Source of the DNA: Flavobacteriales bacterium
GTDB lineage: Bacteria; Bacteroidota; Bacteroidia; Flavobacteriales_F; PHOS-HE28
Reading direction: 5' to 3'
Length of the DNA stretch: 64,000 nt
Assembly: GCA_020635695.1 (NCBI GenBank)
Contig: JACJZH010000006.1
Span: 62,001 to 126,000 of the forward strand
Below the pieces are notes generated by a model that saw nothing but the letters and a program-made list of their open reading frames with translations, ran no database searches and was not told the origin of the DNA. A program made the position numbers and the translations under genes. Positions 1-7,702 of the stretch are shown one piece after another; within the stretch, counting starts at the first letter, position 1, and every line of letters begins with the position of its first letter.

Positions 1-1665
1 GGCAAGACCACCTGTCCGGACTGCGGCGGAGGGCGCCTCCGGCCCGAGGCAGGGTATGTGAAGGTCGCCGGTACCGCGATCACCGAACTGGTGCACCTGC
101 CCATTGACCGGTGCCTGGACTTCTTCGAGCAGCTTTCCCTGGACGAGCACGATGCCCGGATCGCGGACCGCCTGCTGAAGGAGGTCCGGAACCGCCTGCG
201 CTACCTGGTGGACGTGGGCGTGGGCTACCTGACCCTGGACCGCCGCAGCAACACCCTGAGCGGCGGTGAGACCCAGCGCATCGACCTGGCCACCAGCCTG
301 GGCAGCAGCCTGGTGGGCAGCATGTACATCCTGGACGAGCCCAGCATCGGCCTGCACCCCCGCGACACCCAACGCCTGATCGGCGTGCTGGAACGCCTGC
401 GCGACCTGGGCAACACCGTGGTGGTGGTGGAGCACGAGGAGGAGATCATGCGCGCGGCCGACCACATCATCGACATGGGGCCGGAGGCCGGATCGCATGG
501 TGGCGAGGTCGTCTTCACGGGCACGCATGCCGAACTGATGGAGGCCGACAGCCTCACGGCCAAGTACCTGACAGGCCGCCTGGAGATCCCGGTACCGAAG
601 CAGCGCCGCAAGGTGAAGGACCGCATCGTGCTGAAGGGCGCGCGGGAGCACAACCTCAAGGGCATCGACGTCGCCTTCCCGCTGAACATGCTCACGGTGG
701 TGAGCGGCGTGAGCGGATCCGGCAAGACCACCCTGGTGAAGCGCATCCTGTACCCCGCCCTGCGCCGGGAGCTGGAGGGCTTCAGCGAACGTCCCGGTGA
801 GCATGGCGGCCTGGAGGGCGACCTGAAGCGCATCGCCGCGGTGGAACTCGTGGACCAGAACCCGATCGGGCGCTCGTCGCGGAGCAATCCGGTGACCTAC
901 GTGAAGGCCTACGACGATATCCGCCAGCTGTACAGCGACCAGGAGCTGGCCAAGGTGCGCGGCTACAAGCCCAGCTACTTCTCCTTCAACGTGGACGGCG
1001 GGCGCTGCGAGGTGTGCCAGGGCGAGGGCCAGGTGCACATCGAAATGCAGTTCATGGCCGACATCAGCCTGCGTTGCGATGCCTGCCACGGACGGCGGTT
1101 CAAGGAGGAGATCCTCGACGTCAAGTTCGCGGGCCTGGACATCGCCGAACTGCTGGACCTGACCGTGGACGATGCCCTGGAGCTCTTCCGGCAGCATGCC
1201 GATGACCAGACCGCTTGCCGGCGCATCGTGCAGAAACTGGAGCCCCTGAGCAACACGGGCCTGGGCTATGTGAAGCTGGGGCAGAGCAGCAGCACCCTGT
1301 CTGGTGGAGAAGCCCAGCGCATCAAGCTCTCCTCCTTCCTGACCAAGGGCCAGGACGAGAAGCCCACGCTCTTCATCTTCGACGAACCCACCACCGGGCT
1401 CCACTTCCACGACATCGCCAAGTTGCTGCACGCCTTCGAGGCGCTGATCGCGAACGGCCACAGCGTGCTGGTGATCGAGCACGACATGGACGTGATCAAG
1501 TGCGCGGACCACCTGATCGACCTGGGCCCGGAAGGAGGCGATGCCGGAGGCGAAGTGCTCTACGCCGGTGCACCCGAAGGCTTGTTGGACCTGAAGGTCG
1601 GCCATACGGTGGCCGCGTTGAAGACCAAACTGGCCCAAGTCCACCGGGCACCTTCCGCCTCCTAG
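1..1665 (+). CDS. uvrA: UvrA-like excinuclease ABC subunit A, 5' truncated by window edge
   Basis: The frame is open from base 1, so the true start lies upstream and 554 residues are visible. UvrA is the damage-sensing ATPase of nucleotide excision repair. A CPDCGGGRL zinc-finger half opens the fragment. The first ABC signature (LSGGETQR) and Walker B (ILDEPS) follow near bases 256-350. The second Walker A (GVSGSGKTT) lies near base 710, a CEVCQGEG/CDACHGRR zinc finger near 1010-1095, and the second signature LSGGEAQR near 1305. The block after the second signature reads FLTKGQDEKPTLFIFDEP, unlike the SKRDTGNTFYILDEP of the full-length UvrA at 36465-39347. This is therefore the divergent UvrA paralog often seen as a second copy in Bacteroidota. 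Whether it works with UvrB cannot be told from sequence. Confidence 0.93.
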   Translation, partial: GKTTCPDCGGGRLRPEAGYVKVAGTAITELVHLPIDRCLDFFEQLSLDEHDARIADRLLKEVRNRLRYLVDVGVGYLTLDRRSNTLSGGETQRIDLATSLGSSLVGSMYILDEPSIGLHPRDTQRLIGVLERLRDLGNTVVVVEHEEEIMRAADHIIDMGPEAGSHGGEVVFTGTHAELMEADSLTAKYLTGRLEIPVPKQRRKVKDRIVLKGAREHNLKGIDVAFPLNMLTVVSGVSGSGKTTLVKRILYPALRRELEGFSERPGEHGGLEGDLKRIAAVELVDQNPIGRSSRSNPVTYVKAYDDIRQLYSDQELAKVRGYKPSYFSFNVDGGRCEVCQGEGQVHIEMQFMADISLRCDACHGRRFKEEILDVKFAGLDIAELLDLTVDDALELFRQHADDQTACRRIVQKLEPLSNTGLGYVKLGQSSSTLSGGEAQRIKLSSFLTKGQDEKPTLFIFDEPTTGLHFHDIAKLLHAFEALIANGHSVLVIEHDMDVIKCADHLIDLGPEGGDAGGEVLYAGAPEGLLDLKVGHTVAALKTKLAQVHRAPSAS

Positions 1666-1763
1666 GCCCGGCCCAGGGCACGCTCCCGATCCGCTCCCAG
1701 GATGATGATGGTCATCGTCCGGGTCGATCGGTATCGGCATATTCCGGGTATCAATTCCCTGTC

Positions 1764-2840
1764 ATGAGCACGACCACCCTGAAACGAGACCCCCTGTTCG
1801 AAAAGCTGATGGCCAAAGGCACCGGAAAGTGCCTGACGATCCTGATGGCCACTCATCGTACCGCACCGGACAACGCCCAGGACGCCATCCGACTGAAGGA
1901 CCTCGCCCGCGAGGCCGAACAGCGGCTGCTGGAGCTTGGCAGCAAACGGGAGATGGGACCCTGGCTGGAGCGGCTCGAGGCCGTTCAGCAGGAGATCGAC
2001 CACCAGCACAACTGGGAAGGTCTCGGCATCTTCATCGGACGCGACCTCACCGAGGTGGTGAGATTTCCCTTTCCCGTAGAGGACCGCACCGTGCTCGACG
2101 AAACCTTCGCCACACGCGAGCTCGTCCGTGCCAGGCTGGGCAGTGTGGACTACCATGTGCTGGTACTGAGCCGGGACAAGGCCCATCTCTTCCACGCCGT
2201 GGACGACAGGCTCCTCGGCGAACTGAAGGGGGGATTCCCTTTCGAGAACAAGTACTGGACCAGCAACGCGGACCTGGTCACGACCTCCAAAGGACAGGAC
2301 AACCAGGCAAGGCAGTACTACCTGGCCCTTCACCGCGCCGTCCAGGAGAAGGTCGGTGACCATGCGAGAGTGGTGGTGGCCTGCACGGGTGAACACCATA
2401 CCCCGTACCTGGAAGCCGCCGGGAACAGTGCCATCTACATCGGTCACCTGGACGGCAACCATGAGCGGGAGGCGGGACATGACGTGGTGAAGAAAGCCTG
2501 GACCATCGCCTACGAGGACCAGAAGAAGCGGCATGCGTCCGAACTGGACATGCTGAACAAGACACCCGTGGAACGGCAGGCCACCGCCATCGCCGACATC
2601 TGGCGGCACGTGAAGGGCGGCCGGGGTTCGGTCCTGTACGTGGAACGCGATGTCCGCATCCCCGTGCGCTTGGAGGGCGAGGCCGTGGTGAAGGTCGAGG
2701 ATGCGACCGCCCCTGGCGTGGTCGACGACATCGTGGACGACATCATCGAGGAACAACTGCGCCACGGAGGTGATGTGCGCATCCTGCCGAACGGGCTGCT
2801 CGCCGAACACCGCGGCATCGCGCTGGTGATGCGCTACTGA
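1764..2840 (+). CDS. baeRF / Balon-type eRF1-like ribosome-associated protein
   Basis: The product is 358 residues, with the start at MSTTTLKRDP. The protein matches what I know of the bacterial eRF1-like (baeRF, especially family 3) proteins. It has an N-terminal region with a conserved TxxHRTxPDN-like stretch (ATHRTAPDN), a central LSRDKAHLFHAVDD block, and a C-terminal eRF1_3-like part ending in DVRILPNGLLAEHRGIALVMRY. Characterised relatives include Balon, a hibernation factor that occupies the ribosomal A site in Psychrobacter. The GGQ motif of true eRF1 is absent from the sequence. Binding to stalled or idle ribosomes is an inference from the family. It is a single gene, closed by a strong hairpin at 2855-2891. 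The alternative is a baeRF of unknown role. Confidence 0.68.
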   Translation: MSTTTLKRDPLFEKLMAKGTGKCLTILMATHRTAPDNAQDAIRLKDLAREAEQRLLELGSKREMGPWLERLEAVQQEIDHQHNWEGLGIFIGRDLTEVVRFPFPVEDRTVLDETFATRELVRARLGSVDYHVLVLSRDKAHLFHAVDDRLLGELKGGFPFENKYWTSNADLVTTSKGQDNQARQYYLALHRAVQEKVGDHARVVVACTGEHHTPYLEAAGNSAIYIGHLDGNHEREAGHDVVKKAWTIAYEDQKKRHASELDMLNKTPVERQATAIADIWRHVKGGRGSVLYVERDVRIPVRLEGEAVVKVEDATAPGVVDDIVDDIIEEQLRHGGDVRILPNGLLAEHRGIALVMRY

Positions 2841-2854
2841 TCGCTCCCCACGAA

Positions 2855-2891
2855 CATGAAGAAGGCCGGGCGGTGCCCGGCCTTCTTCATG
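2855..2891. terminator. Bidirectional intrinsic terminator
   Basis: A perfect 16-bp inverted repeat (CATGAAGAAGGCCGGG with its complement) encloses a 5-nt loop. It sits between the convergent stops of the baeRF gene at 2840 and the T9SS cargo gene at 2908. No long T tract follows on either side, but the GC-rich stem is flanked by AAGAAG/CTTCTT. Confidence 0.75.
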
Positions 2892-2907
2892 ACTTGAACA
2901 GGTCCGA

Positions 2908-3813
2908 TCAACGCGTGACCACGAACCCTTCGCGGCCGATGGCAGCAGGCCCCTGACCCAGGAACTGGTACATGCCGGCATTGAGCGAACGCACATCGAT
3001 CACCTGACCGGAGTTGCCCTGTACCTGTCCGGAAAGCACCACCCGGCCCGTGGCATCCAGCACGGCCCAGGTCTCCAGGTCCTCCGTGCCCGTGACACGC
3101 AGCTGGTCCTGCACCGGGTTCGGGAACACGGTCAACGCCACCTCCCGCAGCCGCTCGTCGATGCCGACGTTGGTGGGGATGAGCACGGCGACCCCGAGGT
3201 TCGGATCGATCGTCACGAACGGATAGATCGGATCGGAGCTCCAGAACACGATGGTGCCATTGGTCGACACCTGCTTCACCACGTTCTCCACCGTATCGAG
3301 CGCCGACTCGATGGTACCATAAGCGGAGTATGACCATAGGTCGGTCATCGGCGATCCTCCCTGAGGCGTGTAGTCGTCCTGATAGCCGCCCAGGTAATTG
3401 AACGGGAACACCAGCGCCTGGCGGTAGTCCGAATAGACCACCTGATTGGGACCCGGGTACTGCTCGCTCACGATCTCAAGCCCGGCTGCGCTCAGGATGC
3501 CGAAGTTGTACGTGGTGGACCCAAGGATGTCGTACTGGAACATCCAATTGGCCTGCGGGAAATCCCCGGCGTTCGGGGAGTAGTGTGCAGGTGCGAATGC
3601 CGCGGTACCGACGAGCACGGTGGACGCACCACTGAAATCCCAGGTCACGTTGGCGCCGTCCAGCAACGGATTGGAGGTGCCCTGATCGGTGACGGCGAAG
3701 ACGTTGAAGGTCAGCCCCGTGGTATCCACGTTGGCGGAATCCAGCACAGGCTGTGCCAGCAGGCCTCCAGCGCTCAGGAGGAAGGCGAAAAAGGACAGGT
3801 AACGATGTTCCAT
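2908..3813 (-). CDS. Secreted protein with T9SS type A sorting domain
   Basis: The product is 301 residues. The start at 3813 (MEHRYLSF) gives a clean signal peptide ending LSAGGLLAQ; a start 21 bases upstream would only add residues before it. The C-terminal ~80 residues form a type A T9SS sorting domain: VFPNPVQDQLRV, a WAVLDATGRVV strand, SLNAGMYQF, and a terminal basic VVTR. The domain targets cargo across the outer membrane and is normally cleaved. The body (DSANVDTTGLTFNVFAVTDQ and onwards, with a TWDFSGAS motif) has no enzyme motif that I recognise. It is a lone gene, convergent with the baeRF gene. Confidence 0.85.
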   Translation of the reverse strand: MEHRYLSFFAFLLSAGGLLAQPVLDSANVDTTGLTFNVFAVTDQGTSNPLLDGANVTWDFSGASTVLVGTAAFAPAHYSPNAGDFPQANWMFQYDILGSTTYNFGILSAAGLEIVSEQYPGPNQVVYSDYRQALVFPFNYLGGYQDDYTPQGGSPMTDLWSYSAYGTIESALDTVENVVKQVSTNGTIVFWSSDPIYPFVTIDPNLGVAVLIPTNVGIDERLREVALTVFPNPVQDQLRVTGTEDLETWAVLDATGRVVLSGQVQGNSGQVIDVRSLNAGMYQFLGQGPAAIGREGFVVTR

Positions 3814-3878
3814 GGCAGGTATTTGAGGGGCCAATCTACTGCGAGGACGTCGTTCCGGGTGTCTGCGCTGCCTGGCGC

Positions 3879-5633
3879 TCAGCGGAACTGGAGATCGTAG
3901 AGCCGCTTGTAGGCACCGTCCCGCGCCAGCAACTCCTGATGGGAACCTTGTTCCAGGATCTTCCCTTTGTCCAGCACCAGGATCCGGTCGGCGTTCTGGA
4001 TGGTGCTCAGGCGGTGGGCGATCACGATGCTGGTCCGGTCGCGGGTGATGCGTTCCGTCGCCTCCTGGATCAGGTGCTCGCTCATGGTGTCCACGGAGGA
4101 GGTGGCCTCGTCCAGCACCAGGATCCGCGGCCGGTGCACGTAGGCGCGGATGAAGGCCAGCAGCTGCCGCTGACCCACGCTGAGCATGGTGCCCCGCTCC
4201 TTCACGTCGGTGTCGTACCCGTCCGGCAGGCGTTCGATGAAGGCATGCGCTCCCACGGCCTTCGCCGCCTCCACCACCTGCTCGCGCGAGATCGACGGGT
4301 CGTGAAGCGTGATGTTGTTGTGGATGGTGTCGCTGAACAGGAACACGTCCTGCAGCACCACCCCGATGCTGCGCCGAAGCTCGGGAAGGGCGTACGAGCG
4401 GATGTCGCGGCCGTCCACCAGCACTTCACCACGCTGGAACTCATAGGCCCGGCTCAGCACGTTGATCACCGAGCTTTTGCCGGAGCCCGTGGCCCCCACC
4501 AGCGCGATGGTCCGCCCGGCCTCCACGTCGAAGCTGATGTCCTTCAGCACGAAGTCCTCGTCCTCGTAGGCGAACCAGACGCCCCGGAAACGGATGTCGC
4601 CCTTGAGCCCTTCGGTGCCCATCTTGCCTTCGTCCGTAATGGCGGCCTCGGTGTCCAGCACGCGGAACACCCGCTCGCTGCCCACCATGCCCATCTGCAG
4701 CACGTTGAAGCGGTCGGCCAGCTGCCGGATGGGCCGGAACAGCATGTTGATGAAGAGGATGAAAGCGAAGAGGTCGCCGAAGCTGGCCACTCCGGAGAGC
4801 ACGTCCTTCACCCCGTACCAGACCAGCAGGGCCAGGGAGATGGCCGAGAGGATCTCCACCACCGGGAAGAAGATGCTGTAGGCCAGCACCGAGCGGATGT
4901 GCGCGGCCCGGTGCTGCGCATTGATCGCCTCGAACTTGCCGAACTCCTGCCGCTCCCGCCCGAAGGCCTGCACGATGGACATGCCCTGGATGTGCTCCTG
5001 CACGAAGGCGTTGAGCCGCGCGACGTTGGTGCGCACGTCCTGGAAGCTCTTGCGGATGCTGTTCTTGAAGATGTTGGTGGCCCACAGCAGCACGGGGATC
5101 GGCAGCAGGCTCAGCAGCGCCAGCTTCCAGTTCACCACGAACATCACCACCACCACCACCACCAGCTTCAACACCTCGCCCATGATGGCCAGCAGCCCCT
5201 GCGAGAAGATGTTCTCGATGGTCTCGATGTCACTGATCGCGCGGGTCACCAGCGTGCCGATGGGCGTGCGGTCGAAGTAGCGCAGCTTGAAGCCCATCAG
5301 CTTGCGGTACAGCGTGTCGCGCAGGTCGTAGGTGACCGCCTGCCCGAGCCAGCTGGTCCAGTAGGATTGGAAGAACTGGACCAGCGCCTCCAAGACCAGC
5401 AGGCCGATCACCACCAGCGTCAACACCAACAGGCCATGCTCATCGCCCGTCAAGGCGTAGTCGTCGATCATGTCGCCCATCAACAACGGGCGAACGACAC
5501 CGAGCCCGGAGATCAGGATCGTGAGCGCGAACATCGTCCAGAACACGGTCCGGTACGGCCGCACGAAGGCCATCACCCGGGCGAACAGCCGGCGGTCAAA
5601 CGCGCTTCCCGATGTGCTCTTCGCGTCGCTCAT
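3879..5633 (-). CDS. ABC exporter, fused membrane and ATPase domains (MsbA/YheI-like half-transporter)
   Basis: The product is 584 residues. The N-terminal half is a six-helix type I exporter domain beginning FARVMAFVRPYRTVFWTMF. The C-terminal half is the ATPase: Walker A GATGSGKSS near residue 380, the variant signature LSVGQRQLL near 482, and Walker B ILVLDEATSSVD just after. LSVGQ is typical of the MdlA/YheI group of multidrug or lipid exporters. As a half-transporter it should dimerise, and no partner is nearby. The start ATG overlaps the truA stop as ATGA, so the two genes are translationally coupled. The substrate cannot be predicted. Confidence 0.92.
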   Translation of the reverse strand: MSDAKSTSGSAFDRRLFARVMAFVRPYRTVFWTMFALTILISGLGVVRPLLMGDMIDDYALTGDEHGLLVLTLVVIGLLVLEALVQFFQSYWTSWLGQAVTYDLRDTLYRKLMGFKLRYFDRTPIGTLVTRAISDIETIENIFSQGLLAIMGEVLKLVVVVVVMFVVNWKLALLSLLPIPVLLWATNIFKNSIRKSFQDVRTNVARLNAFVQEHIQGMSIVQAFGRERQEFGKFEAINAQHRAAHIRSVLAYSIFFPVVEILSAISLALLVWYGVKDVLSGVASFGDLFAFILFINMLFRPIRQLADRFNVLQMGMVGSERVFRVLDTEAAITDEGKMGTEGLKGDIRFRGVWFAYEDEDFVLKDISFDVEAGRTIALVGATGSGKSSVINVLSRAYEFQRGEVLVDGRDIRSYALPELRRSIGVVLQDVFLFSDTIHNNITLHDPSISREQVVEAAKAVGAHAFIERLPDGYDTDVKERGTMLSVGQRQLLAFIRAYVHRPRILVLDEATSSVDTMSEHLIQEATERITRDRTSIVIAHRLSTIQNADRILVLDKGKILEQGSHQELLARDGAYKRLYDLQFR

Positions 5634-6379
5634 GGATCGATGAAGGGATAGCGCACATGTTCCAGGAACAGGCCCTCGGCAGGCACCGATCGCCCTGCCG
5701 CGGTTCGGTCCTGCGCCTCCAACACCCGCGCCAGGTGCCCGGTATCCTGCTGCCCCTGCCCCACTTCCAGGCAGGTTCCCACCAGGGCCCGCACCATGTT
5801 CCGCAGGAAGCGGTCGGCCTTCACCACGAAGGCGCAGCCGTGGTCCAGGGCCTCCCACCGGGCCTCGCGCAGGTCACAGTCCATGGTCTTCGCATCACTG
5901 CCCGTGCGGCAGAAGCTGGTGAACGCATGCCTTCCCAACAGGGGTGCGCAGGCCGCGGTCATGGCCGCCACATCCAAGGCAGGCCGGAACAGGTAGGAAC
6001 GACCGCGCAGGAAGGGGTCCTTACGGTGGTGGATGCGGTAGCGATAGCCACGCTCCGTGGCAGAAAAACGGGCATGGCCGTCATCAGGCACCGGAAGCAG
6101 CCGATACACGGCGATGTCCGGCGGCAGCAGGCCGTTCAGGCTATGGGTGAAGCGCTCAGGCTCCGCGATCGGCCCGGCATGGTCGAAGTGCAGGAAGAAC
6201 GAGGAAGCGTGGACCCCGGCATCGGTGCGTCCGCAGCCCGTCACCTCCACCCGCTCCTCTCCCAGTGCCACGGCCAGCGCGCGTTCCACTTCGGCCTGCA
6301 CGCTGGGCGAGTGCGGCTGCACCTGCCAGCCCGCATAGGCCGTGCCGTCGAAGGCGATCTCCAGGAAGCTGCGTGGCAT
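5630..6379 (-). CDS. truA: tRNA pseudouridine(38-40) synthase TruA
   Basis: The product is 249 residues, the usual TruA length. It isomerises uridines 38-40 in the tRNA anticodon arm. The catalytic aspartate lies in GCGRTDAGVHA near residue 53. Other family motifs are GTAYAGWQVQP near the N-terminus, FTSFCRTGSDAKT, and FLRNMVRALVGT near the C-terminus. The start at 6379 (MPRSFLEIAFDG) is chosen because the protein aligns from there and a perfect TACCTTTG box lies 9 bases upstream. The frame stays open further upstream, but only through a 7-bp tandem repeat. It is followed by the ABC exporter with an ATGA overlap. Confidence 0.95.
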   Translation of the reverse strand: MPRSFLEIAFDGTAYAGWQVQPHSPSVQAEVERALAVALGEERVEVTGCGRTDAGVHASSFFLHFDHAGPIAEPERFTHSLNGLLPPDIAVYRLLPVPDDGHARFSATERGYRYRIHHRKDPFLRGRSYLFRPALDVAAMTAACAPLLGRHAFTSFCRTGSDAKTMDCDLREARWEALDHGCAFVVKADRFLRNMVRALVGTCLEVGQGQQDTGHLARVLEAQDRTAAGRSVPAEGLFLEHVRYPFIDP

Positions 6380-6388
6380 GGGCGGGCG

Positions 6389-6396
6389 CAAAGGTA
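6389..6396 (-). promoter_or_regulatory. -7 box TACCTTTG of truA
   Basis: This is an exact match to the Bacteroidota -7 consensus TANNTTTG, 9 bases before the truA ATG, which implies a leader of only a few bases. No TTTG -33 element is visible at the expected distance; that position lies in the 7-bp repeat. Confidence 0.55.
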
Positions 6397-6406
6397 CCCG
6401 CGGGGA

Positions 6407-6476
6407 AGGCTGAAGGCTGAACGCTGAAGGCTGAAGGCTAAACGCGGAACGCTGAAGGCTGAAGGCTGAAAGTGGA
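6407..6476. repeat. Tandem 7-bp repeat (AGGCTGA, ten units)
   Basis: There are ten consecutive heptamers with consensus AGGCTGA. Five are exact; the others are ACGCTGA (two), AGGCTAA, ACGCGGA and AAGTGGA. The array fills the divergent space between truA and the phosphodiesterase gene and starts 10 bp upstream of the truA -7 box. Confidence 0.95.
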
Positions 6477-6499
6477 AATGTGGGTACGACCTTCGCGCC

Positions 6500-6997
6500 A
6501 TGCTTCGCATCGGACTGCTGAGCGACACCCACGGCTGGCTGGACCCTGCGCTGGAGAAGCACTTCGCTGGCTGCGACGAGATCTGGCATGCGGGCGACAT
6601 CGGCGGCCTGGCGGTGACCGACGAACTGGCCCGTTGGAAGCCCCTGCGCGCGGTGCACGGGAACATCGACGATGCCACCACGCGCCGGGAGTTCCCCGCC
6701 GATCGGCGCTTCGAGGTGGAGGGCCTTAGGGTCTGGCTCACGCACATCGGTGGGCGTCCGCCGCGCTATGATCGGCGCGTGGCACAGCAACTACGCGAGG
6801 ATCCGCCCGGGCTCTTCATCTGCGGGCACTCGCACATCTGCCTGGTGCAATGGGACGAGCGGCTGAAGTGCCTGTACATGAACCCGGGCGCGGCGGGCCG
6901 GCATGGCTTCCACAAAGTGCGGACGGCACTGCGCTTCGCCATTGCGGACGGCAGGCCCCGTGAGCTGGAAGTGATCGAGCTGGGCACCCGCGCCTAG
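6500..6997 (+). CDS. Metallophosphoesterase, YfcE/MJ0936 family
   Basis: The product is 165 residues, typical of the small YfcE/MJ0936 phosphodiesterases. The di-metal motifs are complete: LLSDTHG near residue 8, AGDIGG near 33, GNIDD near 54, CGHSH near 112 and NPGAAG near 132. Relatives hydrolyse phosphodiesters in a Mn-dependent way; the physiological substrate is not known. GACCTTCG ends 4 bases before the ATG and is one mismatch from the local -7 box pattern. The stop codon shares the palindrome CTAG with the convergent DUF4293 gene. Confidence 0.9.
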   Translation: MLRIGLLSDTHGWLDPALEKHFAGCDEIWHAGDIGGLAVTDELARWKPLRAVHGNIDDATTRREFPADRRFEVEGLRVWLTHIGGRPPRYDRRVAQQLREDPPGLFICGHSHICLVQWDERLKCLYMNPGAAGRHGFHKVRTALRFAIADGRPRELEVIELGTRA

Positions 6998-7473
6998 CGG
7001 ATGCGGTCCACCGAGCGCACCAGGTCCTCGTCCTTGCGGATGGCCCGCTCGGCCAGGAAGGCGAGCACCAGCGCCACCGGCAGCAGCAGGGCTCCGGGCC
7101 CGACCTGTGAGGCGAGCTTGCCGCCCTGTTCCAGGTAGGCCTGGACGGAGAAGAAGGTCACCAGCACGCCCACGCACAACCCGGCGAGCATCAGCCAGCC
7201 CATGCGCACCAGGCGTGCCTGCCGGGGTCGGTTCCCGAACAGGAAGACGCTCACGAGCAGCAGGGCTCCGGCCAGTCCGGTGAGCAGGTGGAACGGCACC
7301 CGGTAGCCCACATCGGCCATGGGCGTGCCATCGTCGCGCATCAGGCCCAGCGGCTCGAAGGCCCAGCCGGGCCCGTCGGGCAGGCGCTCGTAGGTGGCGT
7401 AGGGAACGATGAAGCTGAGGCCCAGCAACACCACGGCGAGCAGCAGGTACAGCGTCTGTCGGCGTTGGATCAT
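6994..7473 (-). CDS. DUF4293 family integral membrane protein
   Basis: The product is 159 residues, starting MIQRRQTLYLL. It has four predicted membrane segments (LLLAVVLLGLSFIVPY; FHLLTGLAGALLLVSVFLFG; LMLAGLCVGVLVTFFSV; ALLLPVALVLAFLAE) and a soluble loop after the first. The opening IQRxQTLYLLLA and the four-helix layout are typical of DUF4293, a Bacteroidota family of unknown function commonly encoded beside rho, as here. The frame is open further upstream, but nothing there resembles the family. Confidence 0.8.
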   Translation of the reverse strand: MIQRRQTLYLLLAVVLLGLSFIVPYATYERLPDGPGWAFEPLGLMRDDGTPMADVGYRVPFHLLTGLAGALLLVSVFLFGNRPRQARLVRMGWLMLAGLCVGVLVTFFSVQAYLEQGGKLASQVGPGALLLPVALVLAFLAERAIRKDEDLVRSVDRIR

Positions 7474-7539
7474 GCGTCGTTCGGCGGTTTCGGACCGCGA
7501 AGATGCGAAGGGCCGGCCGATGCCCGGAAGCCGGCGATG

Positions 7540-7570
7540 CTTGAAGTTCGACCGGAAGGTCTTATCATTG
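7540..7570 (+). promoter_or_regulatory. Candidate rho promoter
   Basis: CTTG (7540-7543), a 19-nt spacer and TATCATTG (7563-7570) approximate the Bacteroidota TTTG-N19-TANNTTTG promoter with one mismatch in each element. It would leave a leader of about 130 nt before rho, long for this window, so it could carry leader-mediated control such as rho autoregulation. Confidence 0.4.
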
Positions 7571-7702
7571 CAACGTTCCAACCGGGCCATGGCGTTCTGC
7601 CCGCCCGATCCACGGACCCGATCGATCGACATCCTACCAGCCACATCCGGCTTTGGCGCACGTCAGGCGCTTTTCCCCTATCCGATATCCAAGCACGCTT
7701 CC

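Noticed and set aside
1215..1763. In-frame upstream extension of the baeRF gene into the UvrA gene
   Set aside because: The extension overlaps a certain UvrA sequence in another frame. The family-like protein begins at the ATG at 1764.
3753..5651. Rightward frame with a run of histidines antisense to the ABC exporter
   Set aside because: The His run is only the complement of a valine-rich membrane helix (GTGGTGGTG on the coding strand).
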